64,000 nt of DNA from Kaistella sp. SH40-3. GTDB lineage: Bacteria > Bacteroidota > Bacteroidia > Flavobacteriales > Weeksellaceae. A program made the translations under genes and the position numbers. Below, one piece after another: positions 24,257 to 33,734 of the stretch. The stretch lies in the NCBI RefSeq assembly GCF_030686865.1, contig NZ_JAQYUS010000002.1, positions 1 to 64,000 of the forward strand, in the 5' to 3' direction. The stretch's first letter is position 1; every line of letters starts with the position of its first letter. The notes beneath the pieces were generated by a model. It was not told the DNA's origin, did no database searches, and saw nothing but the letters and a program-made list of their open reading frames with translations.

Positions 24257-25870
24257 ATGAAAAAAACGCTTGCTCTTTTTGTATTGATCTCTGGAATTTT
24301 ATCTGCTCAGCAATTTACAAAACAAGATACTCTGAAAGGTTCTAATACGGAATTCCGGAATTTTTGGGATGTTAAAAAATATGAAATTTCAGTGGAACCA
24401 AAATTTGAAAATCAATCGATTTCTGGAACCAATAAAATTACTTTTGAAATAACGAAAGATGTTAGCAATCCTCTATTTCAAATCGATTTACAACAACCGA
24501 TGAATTATAAAATCATTGATTCCGACGAAAAATTATGTTCCTCGAAAAGAGACGGTGATTTTATTTTCATTCAAACTAAAAAAGAGTACAAAAAAGGAGA
24601 AACACATTCATTCACCATTCAGTTTTTTGGAAATCCGATTATTGCAAAAAATGCACCTTGGGATGGCGGCTGGGTTTTCAAAAAAGATAATCAGGGAAAC
24701 CCCTGGATGTCCGTAGCACAAGAAGGAATTGGCGCTTCGGTTTGGTTACCATCAAAAGATATTTGGAGCGACGAACCTGATGATGGTATGATTATGAAAA
24801 TCACTACCCCTAAAGATTTGGTCGGCGTTGCAAATGGAAGATTAATTGCTACGAAAGCAGATAAAGATAAAATCGTTTATACCTGGGAAGTTAAAAACCC
24901 GATCAACCTATACTCCATCGTTCCTAATGTTGGGAAATATGTAAATTTTAAAGAAAGTTATGCAGGAGAAAAAGGAAAACTCGATCTCGATTATTGGGTT
25001 TTGAATTATAATTTAGCAAAAGCAAAAAAACAATTTCAGCAAGTTAAACCAATGATGAAAGCGTTTGAATATTGGTTTGGACCCTATCCTTTCTATGAAG
25101 ATTCTTTTAAATTAATAGAAACGCCTTACCTCGGCATGGAACATCAAAGTGGTGTGGGTTATGGAAACAACTATGAAAACGGATATTTAGGTCGGGATTT
25201 ATCTGGAAGTGGCGTTGGTTTAAACTGGGATTTCATCATCATTCATGAAAGTGGTCACGAATGGTTCGCTAATAATATAACAGCAAAAGATAAAGCAGAT
25301 ATGTGGATTCACGAAAGTTTCACTAACTATTCTGAAACACTATTTGTAGAGAATTATATGGATAAAGCGTCGGCTGAAAAATATGTGTTTGGAATTCGAA
25401 AAAACATCAGAAACGATGAACCGATTATTGCGCCTTACGGCGTGGCGAAATCTGGAAGTGGCGATATGTATTACAAAGGTTCGAACATGATTCATACCAT
25501 TCGCCAGGTTATCAATAACAATGAAAAATTCAGAGAAATATTAAGAGGTTTAAATAAAGATTTCTACCACCAAACAGTGACTACGAAACAAGTTGAAGAT
25601 TACATTTCCGCAAAATCAGGAATTGATTTCTCTACCGTTTTTGATCAATATTTAAGAACGACTCAAATCCCAACATTGCAATATTCACAAACTGGAAATA
25701 CGTTGAAGTTTAGATATGATGCGGCTGTAAAAAACTTAAAACTACCCATTAGAATTAATGGAACTCAAGAAATAAATCCAACCGATCAGTGGCAAACAGT
25801 GAAATTAAAATCTGCAAATCCTGTTCATTTTGATCAAAATTATTACATCTATTATTCTCCTCAAGATTAA
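24257..25870 (+). CDS. M1-family zinc metallopeptidase, secreted
   Basis: 537 residues with a signal peptide ending LSAQ. The aminopeptidase N-like domain follows (about 40-220). The zinc site HESGH is at 330-334, with the third ligand Glu353 in MWIHESF; the substrate motif appears as GMEHQ (293-297). The C-terminal HEAT-like domain of full-length PepN is missing, as is usual for the shorter Bacteroidota members of about 530-620 residues. It probably trims peptides in the periplasm or outside. A second, divergent M1 gene lies at 48210. Confidence 0.92.
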   Translation: MKKTLALFVLISGILSAQQFTKQDTLKGSNTEFRNFWDVKKYEISVEPKFENQSISGTNKITFEITKDVSNPLFQIDLQQPMNYKIIDSDEKLCSSKRDGDFIFIQTKKEYKKGETHSFTIQFFGNPIIAKNAPWDGGWVFKKDNQGNPWMSVAQEGIGASVWLPSKDIWSDEPDDGMIMKITTPKDLVGVANGRLIATKADKDKIVYTWEVKNPINLYSIVPNVGKYVNFKESYAGEKGKLDLDYWVLNYNLAKAKKQFQQVKPMMKAFEYWFGPYPFYEDSFKLIETPYLGMEHQSGVGYGNNYENGYLGRDLSGSGVGLNWDFIIIHESGHEWFANNITAKDKADMWIHESFTNYSETLFVENYMDKASAEKYVFGIRKNIRNDEPIIAPYGVAKSGSGDMYYKGSNMIHTIRQVINNNEKFREILRGLNKDFYHQTVTTKQVEDYISAKSGIDFSTVFDQYLRTTQIPTLQYSQTGNTLKFRYDAAVKNLKLPIRINGTQEINPTDQWQTVKLKSANPVHFDQNYYIYYSPQD

Positions 25871-25897
25871 AAGCAAAATCAATATTCTTTTAAAAAG

Positions 25898-25930
25898 AAA
25901 AATGCCGCTCCTTTATGAAGCGGCATTTTA
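25898..25930. terminator. Bidirectional terminator
   Basis: AAAATGCCGCT (25899-25909) and AGCGGCATTTT (25919-25929) form an 11-bp stem with A and T runs on both sides. It lies between convergent genes. Confidence 0.85.
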
Positions 25931-25948
25931 ATTTATATCCAACTAAAT

Positions 25949-26890
25949 TTATTGTGGATTACAATTCAAAACATCTGAAACCATCAATCGCTGGCTCCCT
26001 GTGTTTGCAGGCACTGCTACATCATCAGAAGGAATATAATTAACAGAAGTTAGGGTGTTTGGTACAAAAATCCTCACGGTCATTTGTCGGTAACCATGTG
26101 GCTGGTAAGAAGTCCAATATCCATTTGGATGAAGTCCCCAGGTTCCGTAAGAAATTTCCGACGTTACAGGATTTACGCCTGTAAGCAAAGCAAGTTTTTC
26201 TAATTCTGAATAATTTGAGGAAGAAGAACTGAAAAAACTTCTAATTTGATTTTCAGCTTCTAAAACCATTTGAACTGATTTTGGCAAATTACCTTTCGCT
26301 TTAGACATCACACTTGCGGGCACAAAATCTAAACCCATTTTAGATAAACTTAGCAATTCATTTTTGCTTAATAGCCTTGTTGCAACTAACTGCAAATCTG
26401 GACTCATGTTTTTAAAACTTGATTTGGCAATAACGCCCCAAACCAGCGATTGTACTTTTTGTTGTGGAATATCTTGATTGTTATACCAATTTTTAATAAG
26501 CGAATTAACCAGGTCTTTTTTCTGCCCTTTTAGTGGACCGTACAAATAACCATCGCCTTTGCTCGGCGCGTAAGTTCCGGCATGCAGACAAAAACTTTTG
26601 AGTTCGATTGTATAAAATCCGGGTTTTAGAAGATAACCTTCAGAAGGTGAGAAAGGAATATTACAGAGATTAGTATATTTTTCATTTTTTCCAAAGTCTG
26701 CATTTTTAACATCTATTTTATTACAGTCTTTAAAATTAGTCGTGATGGTTTCGGTTGTGATCGCACCAATTACTTTGTCGCCAACAATGTTTGTCGCTTT
26801 GTCTTTTACTGTATTTTTTAATAGATCAAAAATTTGCGCGTTCGCTAAAACAGATCCTGCGAGAAAGCAGGACAGAATTAATTTTTTCAT
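25949..26890 (-). CDS. Secreted protein of unknown function
   Basis: 313 residues from ATG 26890; the longer frame starts at TTG 26896 and is less likely. Signal peptide (KKLILSCFLAGSVLANAQ). Features: an N-terminal segment FDLLKNTVKDKATNIVGDKV, then a domain with PSEGYLLKPGFYTIELKSFCLHAGTY and four to five cysteines, a Ser-rich patch (FFSSSSSNYS), and TYGxH-like Trp/Tyr-rich strands (GTWGLHPNGYW). I do not recognise the family. It is convergent with the M1 gene. Confidence 0.65.
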   Translation of the reverse strand: MKKLILSCFLAGSVLANAQIFDLLKNTVKDKATNIVGDKVIGAITTETITTNFKDCNKIDVKNADFGKNEKYTNLCNIPFSPSEGYLLKPGFYTIELKSFCLHAGTYAPSKGDGYLYGPLKGQKKDLVNSLIKNWYNNQDIPQQKVQSLVWGVIAKSSFKNMSPDLQLVATRLLSKNELLSLSKMGLDFVPASVMSKAKGNLPKSVQMVLEAENQIRSFFSSSSSNYSELEKLALLTGVNPVTSEISYGTWGLHPNGYWTSYQPHGYRQMTVRIFVPNTLTSVNYIPSDDVAVPANTGSQRLMVSDVLNCNPQ

Positions 26891-27009
26891 TTTCAATAGG
26901 TTTTTAGTTTGTTTTATACGAATTTATACAAATTAATTCATATTACTTACGAATAACAAACCGTATTTTCACCTATAATGACGAAAATTATTTAATGGGT
27001 TTTTAAAAA

Positions 27010-28176
27010 CTAAGAATTTCTCATGGTAATTCTAAAAGTAGTTCCAACTCCTATTTCAGTTACTGCGATTTTAATATCACCGCGATGGTATTCTTTAACA
27101 ACTCTTTTTGCTAAAGACAAACCTAATCCCCACCCTCTCTTTTTAGTAGAATAGCCTGCTTTAAAAGCATTTCTTGCCTGAGTTCTTGTCATACCAGAAC
27201 CGGAATCTTTAATATCGATGACCGTATTTTTATTTTTTTCGTACAATTCAATTTCCAAGCGCCCTTCACCTTTCATGGCATCTACGGCATTCTTCACAAT
27301 ATTTTCAATAACCCAACTCAATAGAATTCGGTTGTGTGGAATCAGAACTTGCTCTTTTGGAAGAATCAACATGAAAATTACTTTTTTTGAAATTCTCGAT
27401 TTTAAATAATCATAATTCTGTTTTACCGTTTCATTAATATTCAAATCATTCAATTCTGGAACGGAACCTATTTTTGAAAATCTTTCAGAAATCGTTTTCA
27501 GTCGATTAATGTCATTTTCGATTTCTTTAACACCCACACTGTTTTCATTTTCCATACGAAGAATCTCGATCCAACCGATCATGGATGATAAAGGAGTTCC
27601 GATTTGATGCGCGGTTTCTTTAGCCAAACCAGCCCACACATAACCTTCATCAGTTTTTTTAATCGTTCGCAAAAACCAAAAAGAAAAGAAAATATAAGCC
27701 AAAATCAAAGAGCCTAAAATATAAGGCGAATACCGCAAATTGTTCAGTAAATCGGAGTTGGTATAATAAACATACTGATTATTTTCATCGGGCATTTGCA
27801 GTTCAATCGGTTTATAAGAATTCGCCATCTTATTCACCAAAGCCTGCATTTTTTTTGGATTATTCAGGATTTTCTCCGGAATATTTCTTTGAAAATCTAC
27901 ACCTAATGGTTTCTTATATTTATCAGTAATAATGATTGGTATTGTACTGTTTGATTCATTAATTTGTAGAATTAAATCTAAAATCATGGGATCCTGAGCG
28001 CCTTCTTCTTGCAGATATTTCATGGCCGTTGCGAAAAGTTCGATTCTTTTAATCTCTTCCTTTCTCAGATAATCAATAAGAATTACGGAGGCAACAACCA
28101 CTGCGGCAACAGCAGCAGTAAGCAAAATATAAATAATCCAGTTATTGAGCTTGGAAAAAACTCCTCTTTTCTTCAT
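27010..28176 (-). CDS. Membrane sensor histidine kinase
   Basis: 388 residues. Two membrane helices (about 13-35 and 152-170) flank a periplasmic region of about 115 residues. HisKA follows with AKETAHQIGTPLSSMIGW (His190), then HATPase with N box NIVKNAVDAM, G1 DSGSGM and G2 GWGLGLSLAK. No HAMP domain is obvious. No response regulator gene is adjacent. It follows dacB after 10 bases in what looks like one transcript, suggesting an envelope or peptidoglycan-related signal; that is inference. Confidence 0.9.
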   Translation of the reverse strand: MKKRGVFSKLNNWIIYILLTAAVAAVVVASVILIDYLRKEEIKRIELFATAMKYLQEEGAQDPMILDLILQINESNSTIPIIITDKYKKPLGVDFQRNIPEKILNNPKKMQALVNKMANSYKPIELQMPDENNQYVYYTNSDLLNNLRYSPYILGSLILAYIFFSFWFLRTIKKTDEGYVWAGLAKETAHQIGTPLSSMIGWIEILRMENENSVGVKEIENDINRLKTISERFSKIGSVPELNDLNINETVKQNYDYLKSRISKKVIFMLILPKEQVLIPHNRILLSWVIENIVKNAVDAMKGEGRLEIELYEKNKNTVIDIKDSGSGMTRTQARNAFKAGYSTKKRGWGLGLSLAKRVVKEYHRGDIKIAVTEIGVGTTFRITMRNS

Positions 28177-28186
28177 TAAAACATTC

Positions 28187-29560
28187 CTATTTCAAAACAT
28201 TAAGAACCTGATAAAGCGCATCGCTAATATTACCGCCTGCATAATTATTAATAATGACCGCAAAAACATATTTTTTACCGCCTTTGGAGGTATGATAGCC
28301 TGCAAATGATTTGGTATCTTTCATGGTTCCACTTTTCATTTTCATACCGTTTGCTTGCGTGGGAAATCCATCATAAAACTCATTAAACCAAACTTGTTTT
28401 CTGCTGTAAAGTAAAGACTGTACTTCTGCTCTTGCTGAAACATAATTTTGCGGTGAAAGTCCGCTCCCATCGGCAAAGTTAATCATAACAGGGTTAATTC
28501 CTTTCGCTTTCCAAAAATCTTTTAAATAAGAAATTCCTGCCTCGAAACTCCCTTCATTTTTCTTTTCTTTTCCTAAAGTTTTAATTAAAGTTTCACCGTA
28601 AAAATTCACACTTTTGCGCATAAACCAAAAAATAATTTTATCTAAAGTCGGCGACTTATATTCCAGCAAAAGATTATTCTTGAGTATTACAGTTTTTTTC
28701 TCTCCCGCAATTCTTTGTTGTGACCTCGAGGTGATTTTTCCATTGAATTCAATTCCAGATTCAGCAAACCAATTTTTGATTTCCTGTCCTAAAGTTAAGG
28801 GCGGATTTGGAGTTGCTCCAGAAACCGTAACTCCTTTGGCAGGTAACTTTCCATTGATATAAGCGACCTCAGAATGTGGTGCAGTATAGATGAAACTTTG
28901 ATCAGAATTGCCACCTGTTTTTATATCGTTCACCCAGGAAACATTGGGTAAATCAACATTGATATTTTTAATTTCGCCGCCATTCATTTGGATATCGAAC
29001 TGATTTTCTCGCCAATTAACTCCCCAAACTCCCGTGCCATAATAACTCCCCAAATCATTCCAAGGCCAGCCACCCGGTATGGTTTGGAAATCAAAATAGG
29101 AATCATCAATAATGAGATCTCCAGCAATTTTAGAGATGCCTTTATCCTTTAAAGATTGTATTAATTTTTGTTTAAAGTTTTCGGGCTTATAACCGTCATA
29201 TCGCCAACTCCCAAGCGTGGGATCGCCAGTAGAAGTGATCAAAAGATTACCCTCTAATTTTCCATTTGAAAGTTTACCTGAATAGTTAACTGTTGTTAAG
29301 AATTGAAAATCCTTTCCTAAAGTTTCCAATGCAGCAGCAGCCGTAAATATTTTTTGGGTTGATGCTGTTGAAAGTCCTTTATTTCCATTGTTTTCGTAGA
29401 TGAAATTCCCATTTTCATCAGCAACATAAATTGATAAATTCGCAGAATATGCAGGCGCAGAAGACAGCAGTTTTTTGGTTGCTAAATCTAAACTTTGGGA
29501 AATATTTTGCGTGAAATAAAACTGGCAAACTAACAGAACAAAAGGAACCAACTTGTTCAT
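28187..29560 (-). CDS. dacB: D-alanyl-D-alanine carboxypeptidase/endopeptidase (PBP4, S13)
   Basis: 457 residues from ATG 29560; the longer frame begins with GTG 29566. Signal peptide (LLVCQFYFTQ region). Penicillin-binding motifs: SxxK as STQK (67-70), the DGSGLSPQNYVSA segment supplying SxN, and KSGT in MKMKSGTMKDTK. This periplasmic enzyme trims peptidoglycan stem peptides or cuts cross-links. A minus-strand -7 box lies 16 bases upstream and the histidine kinase gene follows. Confidence 0.92.
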   Translation of the reverse strand: MNKLVPFVLLVCQFYFTQNISQSLDLATKKLLSSAPAYSANLSIYVADENGNFIYENNGNKGLSTASTQKIFTAAAALETLGKDFQFLTTVNYSGKLSNGKLEGNLLITSTGDPTLGSWRYDGYKPENFKQKLIQSLKDKGISKIAGDLIIDDSYFDFQTIPGGWPWNDLGSYYGTGVWGVNWRENQFDIQMNGGEIKNINVDLPNVSWVNDIKTGGNSDQSFIYTAPHSEVAYINGKLPAKGVTVSGATPNPPLTLGQEIKNWFAESGIEFNGKITSRSQQRIAGEKKTVILKNNLLLEYKSPTLDKIIFWFMRKSVNFYGETLIKTLGKEKKNEGSFEAGISYLKDFWKAKGINPVMINFADGSGLSPQNYVSARAEVQSLLYSRKQVWFNEFYDGFPTQANGMKMKSGTMKDTKSFAGYHTSKGGKKYVFAVIINNYAGGNISDALYQVLNVLK

Positions 29561-29576
29561 AATCACTTTTTATTTT

Positions 29577-29584
29577 CAAATATA
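29577..29584 (-). promoter_or_regulatory. -7 box of dacB
   Basis: Minus strand TATATTTG, exact TAnnTTTG match, 16 bases before the ATG. Confidence 0.4.
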
Positions 29585-29668
29585 AAGAAATATTTTTTTT
29601 GCACTGTTAAAGACTTTAACAAATAATCATTATAGCAGTAAAGGATATATAATAACTATCGAATTTAG

Positions 29669-29700
29669 TTGCATTTTTCACATTAAATTACTAAACTTTG
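29669..29700 (+). promoter_or_regulatory. Promoter of the YflT-like gene
   Basis: TTG at 29669-29671, 20 bases, TAAACTTTG at 29692-29700 (one extra base in the -7 box). ATG follows at 29725. Confidence 0.4.
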
Positions 29701-29724
29701 CATAGTAAAACAAAAATTTAGAAA

Positions 29725-30165
29725 ATGGCAACAATCATCACGGGCTTATTTAAAAGCCAAAGCGAGTCTCACGCAATTGCCAAAGACTTAGAAAATGCAG
29801 GTTTCAGTAATTCTGAATATATTACCTACGTGCATGATAGGCATATTCCTAAAGAAGTAAAAACGTCGATATGGCAATATTTTTTTAAGGATAAAACAAC
29901 GTTAGAAGATGATAGTTTAGTAGTTAGTGTAAAAATTAAAACTCCAGAACAGATGGAAATAGTTAAAAAGGTTTTTTCTAATAATGAATGTATTCATGAA
30001 AACTATTTCCAAAACATCAAATTCCGAGAAGCCAGATCTCTAGAATACCTAAAAAAAATTGTTTCCCTGCGTGCAAAAGCAGAAATTTACAAACCGTTAG
30101 ACAATAATTATCGCGGTCAATCTGAAGGGATAAATGCAGAAGTAGTTTTCGGTAAAAAAGAATAA
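29725..30165 (+). CDS. YflT-like general stress protein (tentative)
   Basis: 146 residues, no signal or membrane segment. The first 90 residues (IITGLFKSQSESHAIAKDLENAGFSNSEYITYV, then a paired C-terminal SVKIKTPEQMEIVKKVF) resemble the YflT/general stress protein 17M alpha/beta fold, in which a ferredoxin-like unit alternates strand and helix. The rest is charged and probably partly disordered. It is a monocistronic gene with its own promoter and terminator. Confidence 0.6.
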   Translation: MATIITGLFKSQSESHAIAKDLENAGFSNSEYITYVHDRHIPKEVKTSIWQYFFKDKTTLEDDSLVVSVKIKTPEQMEIVKKVFSNNECIHENYFQNIKFREARSLEYLKKIVSLRAKAEIYKPLDNNYRGQSEGINAEVVFGKKE

Positions 30166-30167
30166 AA

Positions 30168-30210
30168 AAAATAATTCCGTTTCAGAGATAATGAAACGGA
30201 ATTATTATTT
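30168..30210 (+). terminator. Terminator
   Basis: AATAATTCCGTTTCA (30170-30184), loop, TGAAACGGAATTATT (30192-30206). A 15-bp stem flanked by A and T runs. Confidence 0.85.
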
Positions 30211-30272
30211 ACAATTTTAACTCAATATTTGCTCATTTTTTCTTAATTTCGTGTCTTAATTGGCTTTCACAA

Positions 30273-32477
30273 ATGGTTTACGATTTAGAACAGGAAAATA
30301 AAGAAATACTCGCGAGGTACAAAGATTTGATTACGAATACCTATCGTAATTTGGATGAGGAAAAGAATAAACTCATTCGAAAAGCCTTTGATATTGCCTT
30401 AGATGCGCATAAAGATCAGCGGAGAAAAACCGGTGAGCCGTATATCTATCATCCGATTGAGGTTGCCAAAATTGTAGCGAACGAAATTGGATTGGGTGCA
30501 ACATCAATTGCGTGCGCTTTGCTTCACGACGTTATTGAAGATTCTGATTACACTTACGAGGATCTTAATAAAATATTCGGAAAAAAAATAGCCGATATTG
30601 TAAATGGCTTGACCAAAATCTCGGTCATGAATCACCAGAATATCTCGATTCAATCTGAAAATTACCGTAAACTTTTATTGACACTTTCCGAAGATTTCCG
30701 CGTGATTTTAATTAAAATTGCGGACCGGCTTCACAACATGCGAACGCTGGACAGTATGACACCGGAAAAGCAGAAAAAAATCGCTTCGGAAACTGTTTAT
30801 ATTTACGCTCCACTCGCCCACCGTCTCGGTTTATACAATATCAAATCTGAGTTAGAAGATCTTTCGTTAAAGTTTAATAATCCTGAAGTTTATTTTGATA
30901 TTTCTGAGAAATTAGAACTTGCCAAGGAAAGTAGAGAAAAATATATTGAAGAATTTAAGAAAGAAGTTTTCGAACAGTTAGAAGATGAAAATCTAAATGT
31001 TTCGATTAAAGGTCGGGCAAAAGCAATTTCTTCTATTTACCGGAAAATGCTGAAACAAGGCGTTTCTTTTGATGAAGTTTTCGATAATTACGCCATCAGA
31101 ATTATTTATAAATCCGATGCGAAGAACGAGAAATTTCTCGCCTGGAAAATATATTCGATCGTTACAGACCTTTATCACAGCAATCCACAGAGAATGCGCG
31201 ACTGGATTTCGCAGCCGCGTTCCACAGGTTACGAAAGTTTGCACCTTACGATTTTAGGTCCAGACAAAAAATGGATCGAAGTTCAGATTCGTTCCGAAAG
31301 AATGGACGATATCGCAGAAAAAGGAGTTGCGGCACATTATAAATACAAAGAAGGATTTCGACAAACTTCTGATGAAAAAAACTTCGAACGTTGGGTCAGA
31401 GAAATCCGTGAAGTTTTAGAAAATCAGGAATCACTTTCTACGACGGAACTTTTAGATGACATTAAACTCAATTTATATTCAAAAGAAGTTTTTGTTTTTA
31501 CACCAAGAGGTGAAATAAAAATTCTGCCAATCGGTTCTACCGCTTTGGATTTTGCTTTTTCAGTTCACTCCGATTTAGGAACGAAATGTCTGGGCGCAAA
31601 AGTGAATGGTAAATTAGTACCGATTTCTTATGTTCTGTTGAACGGTGACCAAGTCGATATTCTTTCCTCACAAAACCAAAAACCGAAAGTTGACTGGCTG
31701 GATTTTGTGGTGACTTCAAAAGCAAAATCGAAAATTAAAGCAATTCTTAATTCAGAAAAAAACACCTTAGTTGAGGAAGGAAAGGAAATTTTGCAGCGAA
31801 AAATGCGCCATGCAAAACTGAATTTCAATGATGAGGAACTGAATAAGATGCAGAAATTCTTCGACTTAAAAAGTTCCCAGGAATTATTTCTGAAATTTCA
31901 AAACGGTGATTTAGACATTGGCGACATTAAAAAATATACGGAAGGCAAAGGAATCTTCAGTAATATCATGCAGCGTTTCCGTAAGTCGCCGGCCAAAAAT
32001 GAAGTCTATTCTGAAACGCCGGAAACCAATCTCGATATGATTGTTTTCGGTAAAGATGAACAGAAAATGAATTACTCATATGCAAAATGTTGCAGTGTAA
32101 TTCCGGGCGATAAAATTTTTGGATTCATCACTATTTCCGAAGGAATTAAAGTTCATAATGACAATTGTCCGAACGCCATCAACCTTCGTGCTCAGTACGA
32201 TTACCGAGTTTTACCCGCAAAATGGGTGAACGAAGAAAGTTTCAAAAACAGAATCAAAATTGAAATTGAAGGTCTCGACCGAATGGGAATGATCAACGAC
32301 ATCACAGCTGTTATCAGTAATAATATGAATATGGACATGAAAAGCATGTCGATTGAATCGAATAACGGTGTCTTCTTGGGCAGCATTAATCTAGAAGTAA
32401 GAAACCGCAGCCAATTAGACGAAACCTTCAAACAACTTAAAAACATTAACGGTGTTTCTCGTGTAAAACGAATGTAA
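30273..32477 (+). CDS. rsh: Bifunctional (p)ppGpp synthetase/hydrolase (RelA/SpoT family)
   Basis: 734 residues. The HD hydrolase domain is intact: His60, His85-Asp86, ED at 89-90 and Asp151 (IADRLHNMR). The synthetase domain has RAKAISSIYRKM and GYESLHLTILGP, then WIEVQIRSERMDDIAEKGVAAHYKYK. The TGS domain (EVFVFTPRGEIKILP) lies near 410 and an ACT domain covers the last 75 residues. Both activities are expected, as is usual for the single long Rsh of Bacteroidota. nhaA follows after 22 bases. Confidence 0.95.
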   Translation: MVYDLEQENKEILARYKDLITNTYRNLDEEKNKLIRKAFDIALDAHKDQRRKTGEPYIYHPIEVAKIVANEIGLGATSIACALLHDVIEDSDYTYEDLNKIFGKKIADIVNGLTKISVMNHQNISIQSENYRKLLLTLSEDFRVILIKIADRLHNMRTLDSMTPEKQKKIASETVYIYAPLAHRLGLYNIKSELEDLSLKFNNPEVYFDISEKLELAKESREKYIEEFKKEVFEQLEDENLNVSIKGRAKAISSIYRKMLKQGVSFDEVFDNYAIRIIYKSDAKNEKFLAWKIYSIVTDLYHSNPQRMRDWISQPRSTGYESLHLTILGPDKKWIEVQIRSERMDDIAEKGVAAHYKYKEGFRQTSDEKNFERWVREIREVLENQESLSTTELLDDIKLNLYSKEVFVFTPRGEIKILPIGSTALDFAFSVHSDLGTKCLGAKVNGKLVPISYVLLNGDQVDILSSQNQKPKVDWLDFVVTSKAKSKIKAILNSEKNTLVEEGKEILQRKMRHAKLNFNDEELNKMQKFFDLKSSQELFLKFQNGDLDIGDIKKYTEGKGIFSNIMQRFRKSPAKNEVYSETPETNLDMIVFGKDEQKMNYSYAKCCSVIPGDKIFGFITISEGIKVHNDNCPNAINLRAQYDYRVLPAKWVNEESFKNRIKIEIEGLDRMGMINDITAVISNNMNMDMKSMSIESNNGVFLGSINLEVRNRSQLDETFKQLKNINGVSRVKRM

Positions 32478-32499
32478 AAACACCTTCTAAAAAACATCT

Positions 32500-33684
32500 A
32501 TGCTCATTACCGACTATTTTAAAAAATTTCTTCACAGTTCACAATCCTCGGGAATCATCTTAATTCTTTGTGTGCTGGTATCGCTTCTGATCGCGAATTC
32601 CTCAATGGGAGTTTCCTTTCAAAATTTATTGGATACCCAAATTGGAACTGATTTATTTCACCTCAATTATCCTTTGAGTATTTGGATTAATGACGGTTTG
32701 ATGGCAATTTTCTTTTTACTCGTAGGTTTAGAGATTAAAAGAGAAATCGTAGAAGGTGAACTTTCAACGTTTAAATCAGCGTCGCTTCCCATTATTGCTG
32801 CGGTTGGCGGAATGGTTGTTCCTGGACTGATTTACTATTTTTTCAACCACGGAACAGAGTACGGAAAAGGTTGGGCAATCCCGATGGCAACAGATATTGC
32901 TTTCTCTTTAGCCATCATTTCGATGCTGGGAAAACGCGCACCATTGTCTTTGAAAATATTTCTAGCAGCCTTGGCAATCGTGGATGATTTAGGAGCAATT
33001 ATGGTAATTGCGATCTTCTACACCGACCAACTTCACTGGGATTATTTAGGATTAAGCGCCTTGATGGTTGTAATCTTAATATTGCTGAATTTATTTAAAT
33101 TTAAGAAGCATATTTTCTATCTTATTCCCGGTTTATTTTTGTGGTACTTCATGCATCATTCGGGAATTCACGCAACGATTGCGGGCGTTTTATTGGCGTT
33201 TACAATCCCAACAAATACTTCTGAAACTGAAATATCACCTTTAGAAAAACTGGAGCAGAAATTACATTTACCTGTTAACTTCCTCATCATGCCGATTTTT
33301 GCTTTGGCAAATACCAATATCACCTTTAAAGATGGAATGGTTGATGGACTGTTCAGCAACTTTGGTTACGGAATTATCTTAGGACTCGTATTTGGTAAAA
33401 TCATTGGAATCAACTTATTTTCCTGGATTTTCATTAAACTAAAAATAAGCAGTTTGCCCGATAAAAGTTCCTGGTCTCAAATGTTGGGTGCCGGACTTCT
33501 GGCTGGAATTGGTTTTACCATGTCGATTTTCATTGCCTTACTTTCCTTTAAAGGACACGCAGAAATTCAGGATGAAGCGAAATTTGCCGTTCTGGTTGCG
33601 TCCATAATTTCAGGGTTCGCAGGTTATTCTTTGTTAAGGTATATTGGAAAGAAAAGAGAGAATTTGGAAGAAGCAGAAAATTAA
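32500..33684 (+). CDS. nhaA: Na+/H+ antiporter NhaA
   Basis: 394 residues and about 11-12 membrane helices. The essential acidic residues are present: ATDIAFSL (Asp132) and VDDLGAIMVIA (Asp162-Asp163), equivalent to E. coli D133/D163/D164. GAGLLAGIGFTMSIFIALLSF near 345 is also characteristic. It exchanges Na+ for H+ at the inner membrane. It lies 22 bases behind the rsh gene, probably co-transcribed, and converges on the YihY gene. Confidence 0.95.
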   Translation: MLITDYFKKFLHSSQSSGIILILCVLVSLLIANSSMGVSFQNLLDTQIGTDLFHLNYPLSIWINDGLMAIFFLLVGLEIKREIVEGELSTFKSASLPIIAAVGGMVVPGLIYYFFNHGTEYGKGWAIPMATDIAFSLAIISMLGKRAPLSLKIFLAALAIVDDLGAIMVIAIFYTDQLHWDYLGLSALMVVILILLNLFKFKKHIFYLIPGLFLWYFMHHSGIHATIAGVLLAFTIPTNTSETEISPLEKLEQKLHLPVNFLIMPIFALANTNITFKDGMVDGLFSNFGYGIILGLVFGKIIGINLFSWIFIKLKISSLPDKSSWSQMLGAGLLAGIGFTMSIFIALLSFKGHAEIQDEAKFAVLVASIISGFAGYSLLRYIGKKRENLEEAEN

Positions 33685-33734
33685 TAAATTTCCTTTTTGT
33701 TAATGGAAATTATCATCACATGTTCTTTTTATAG

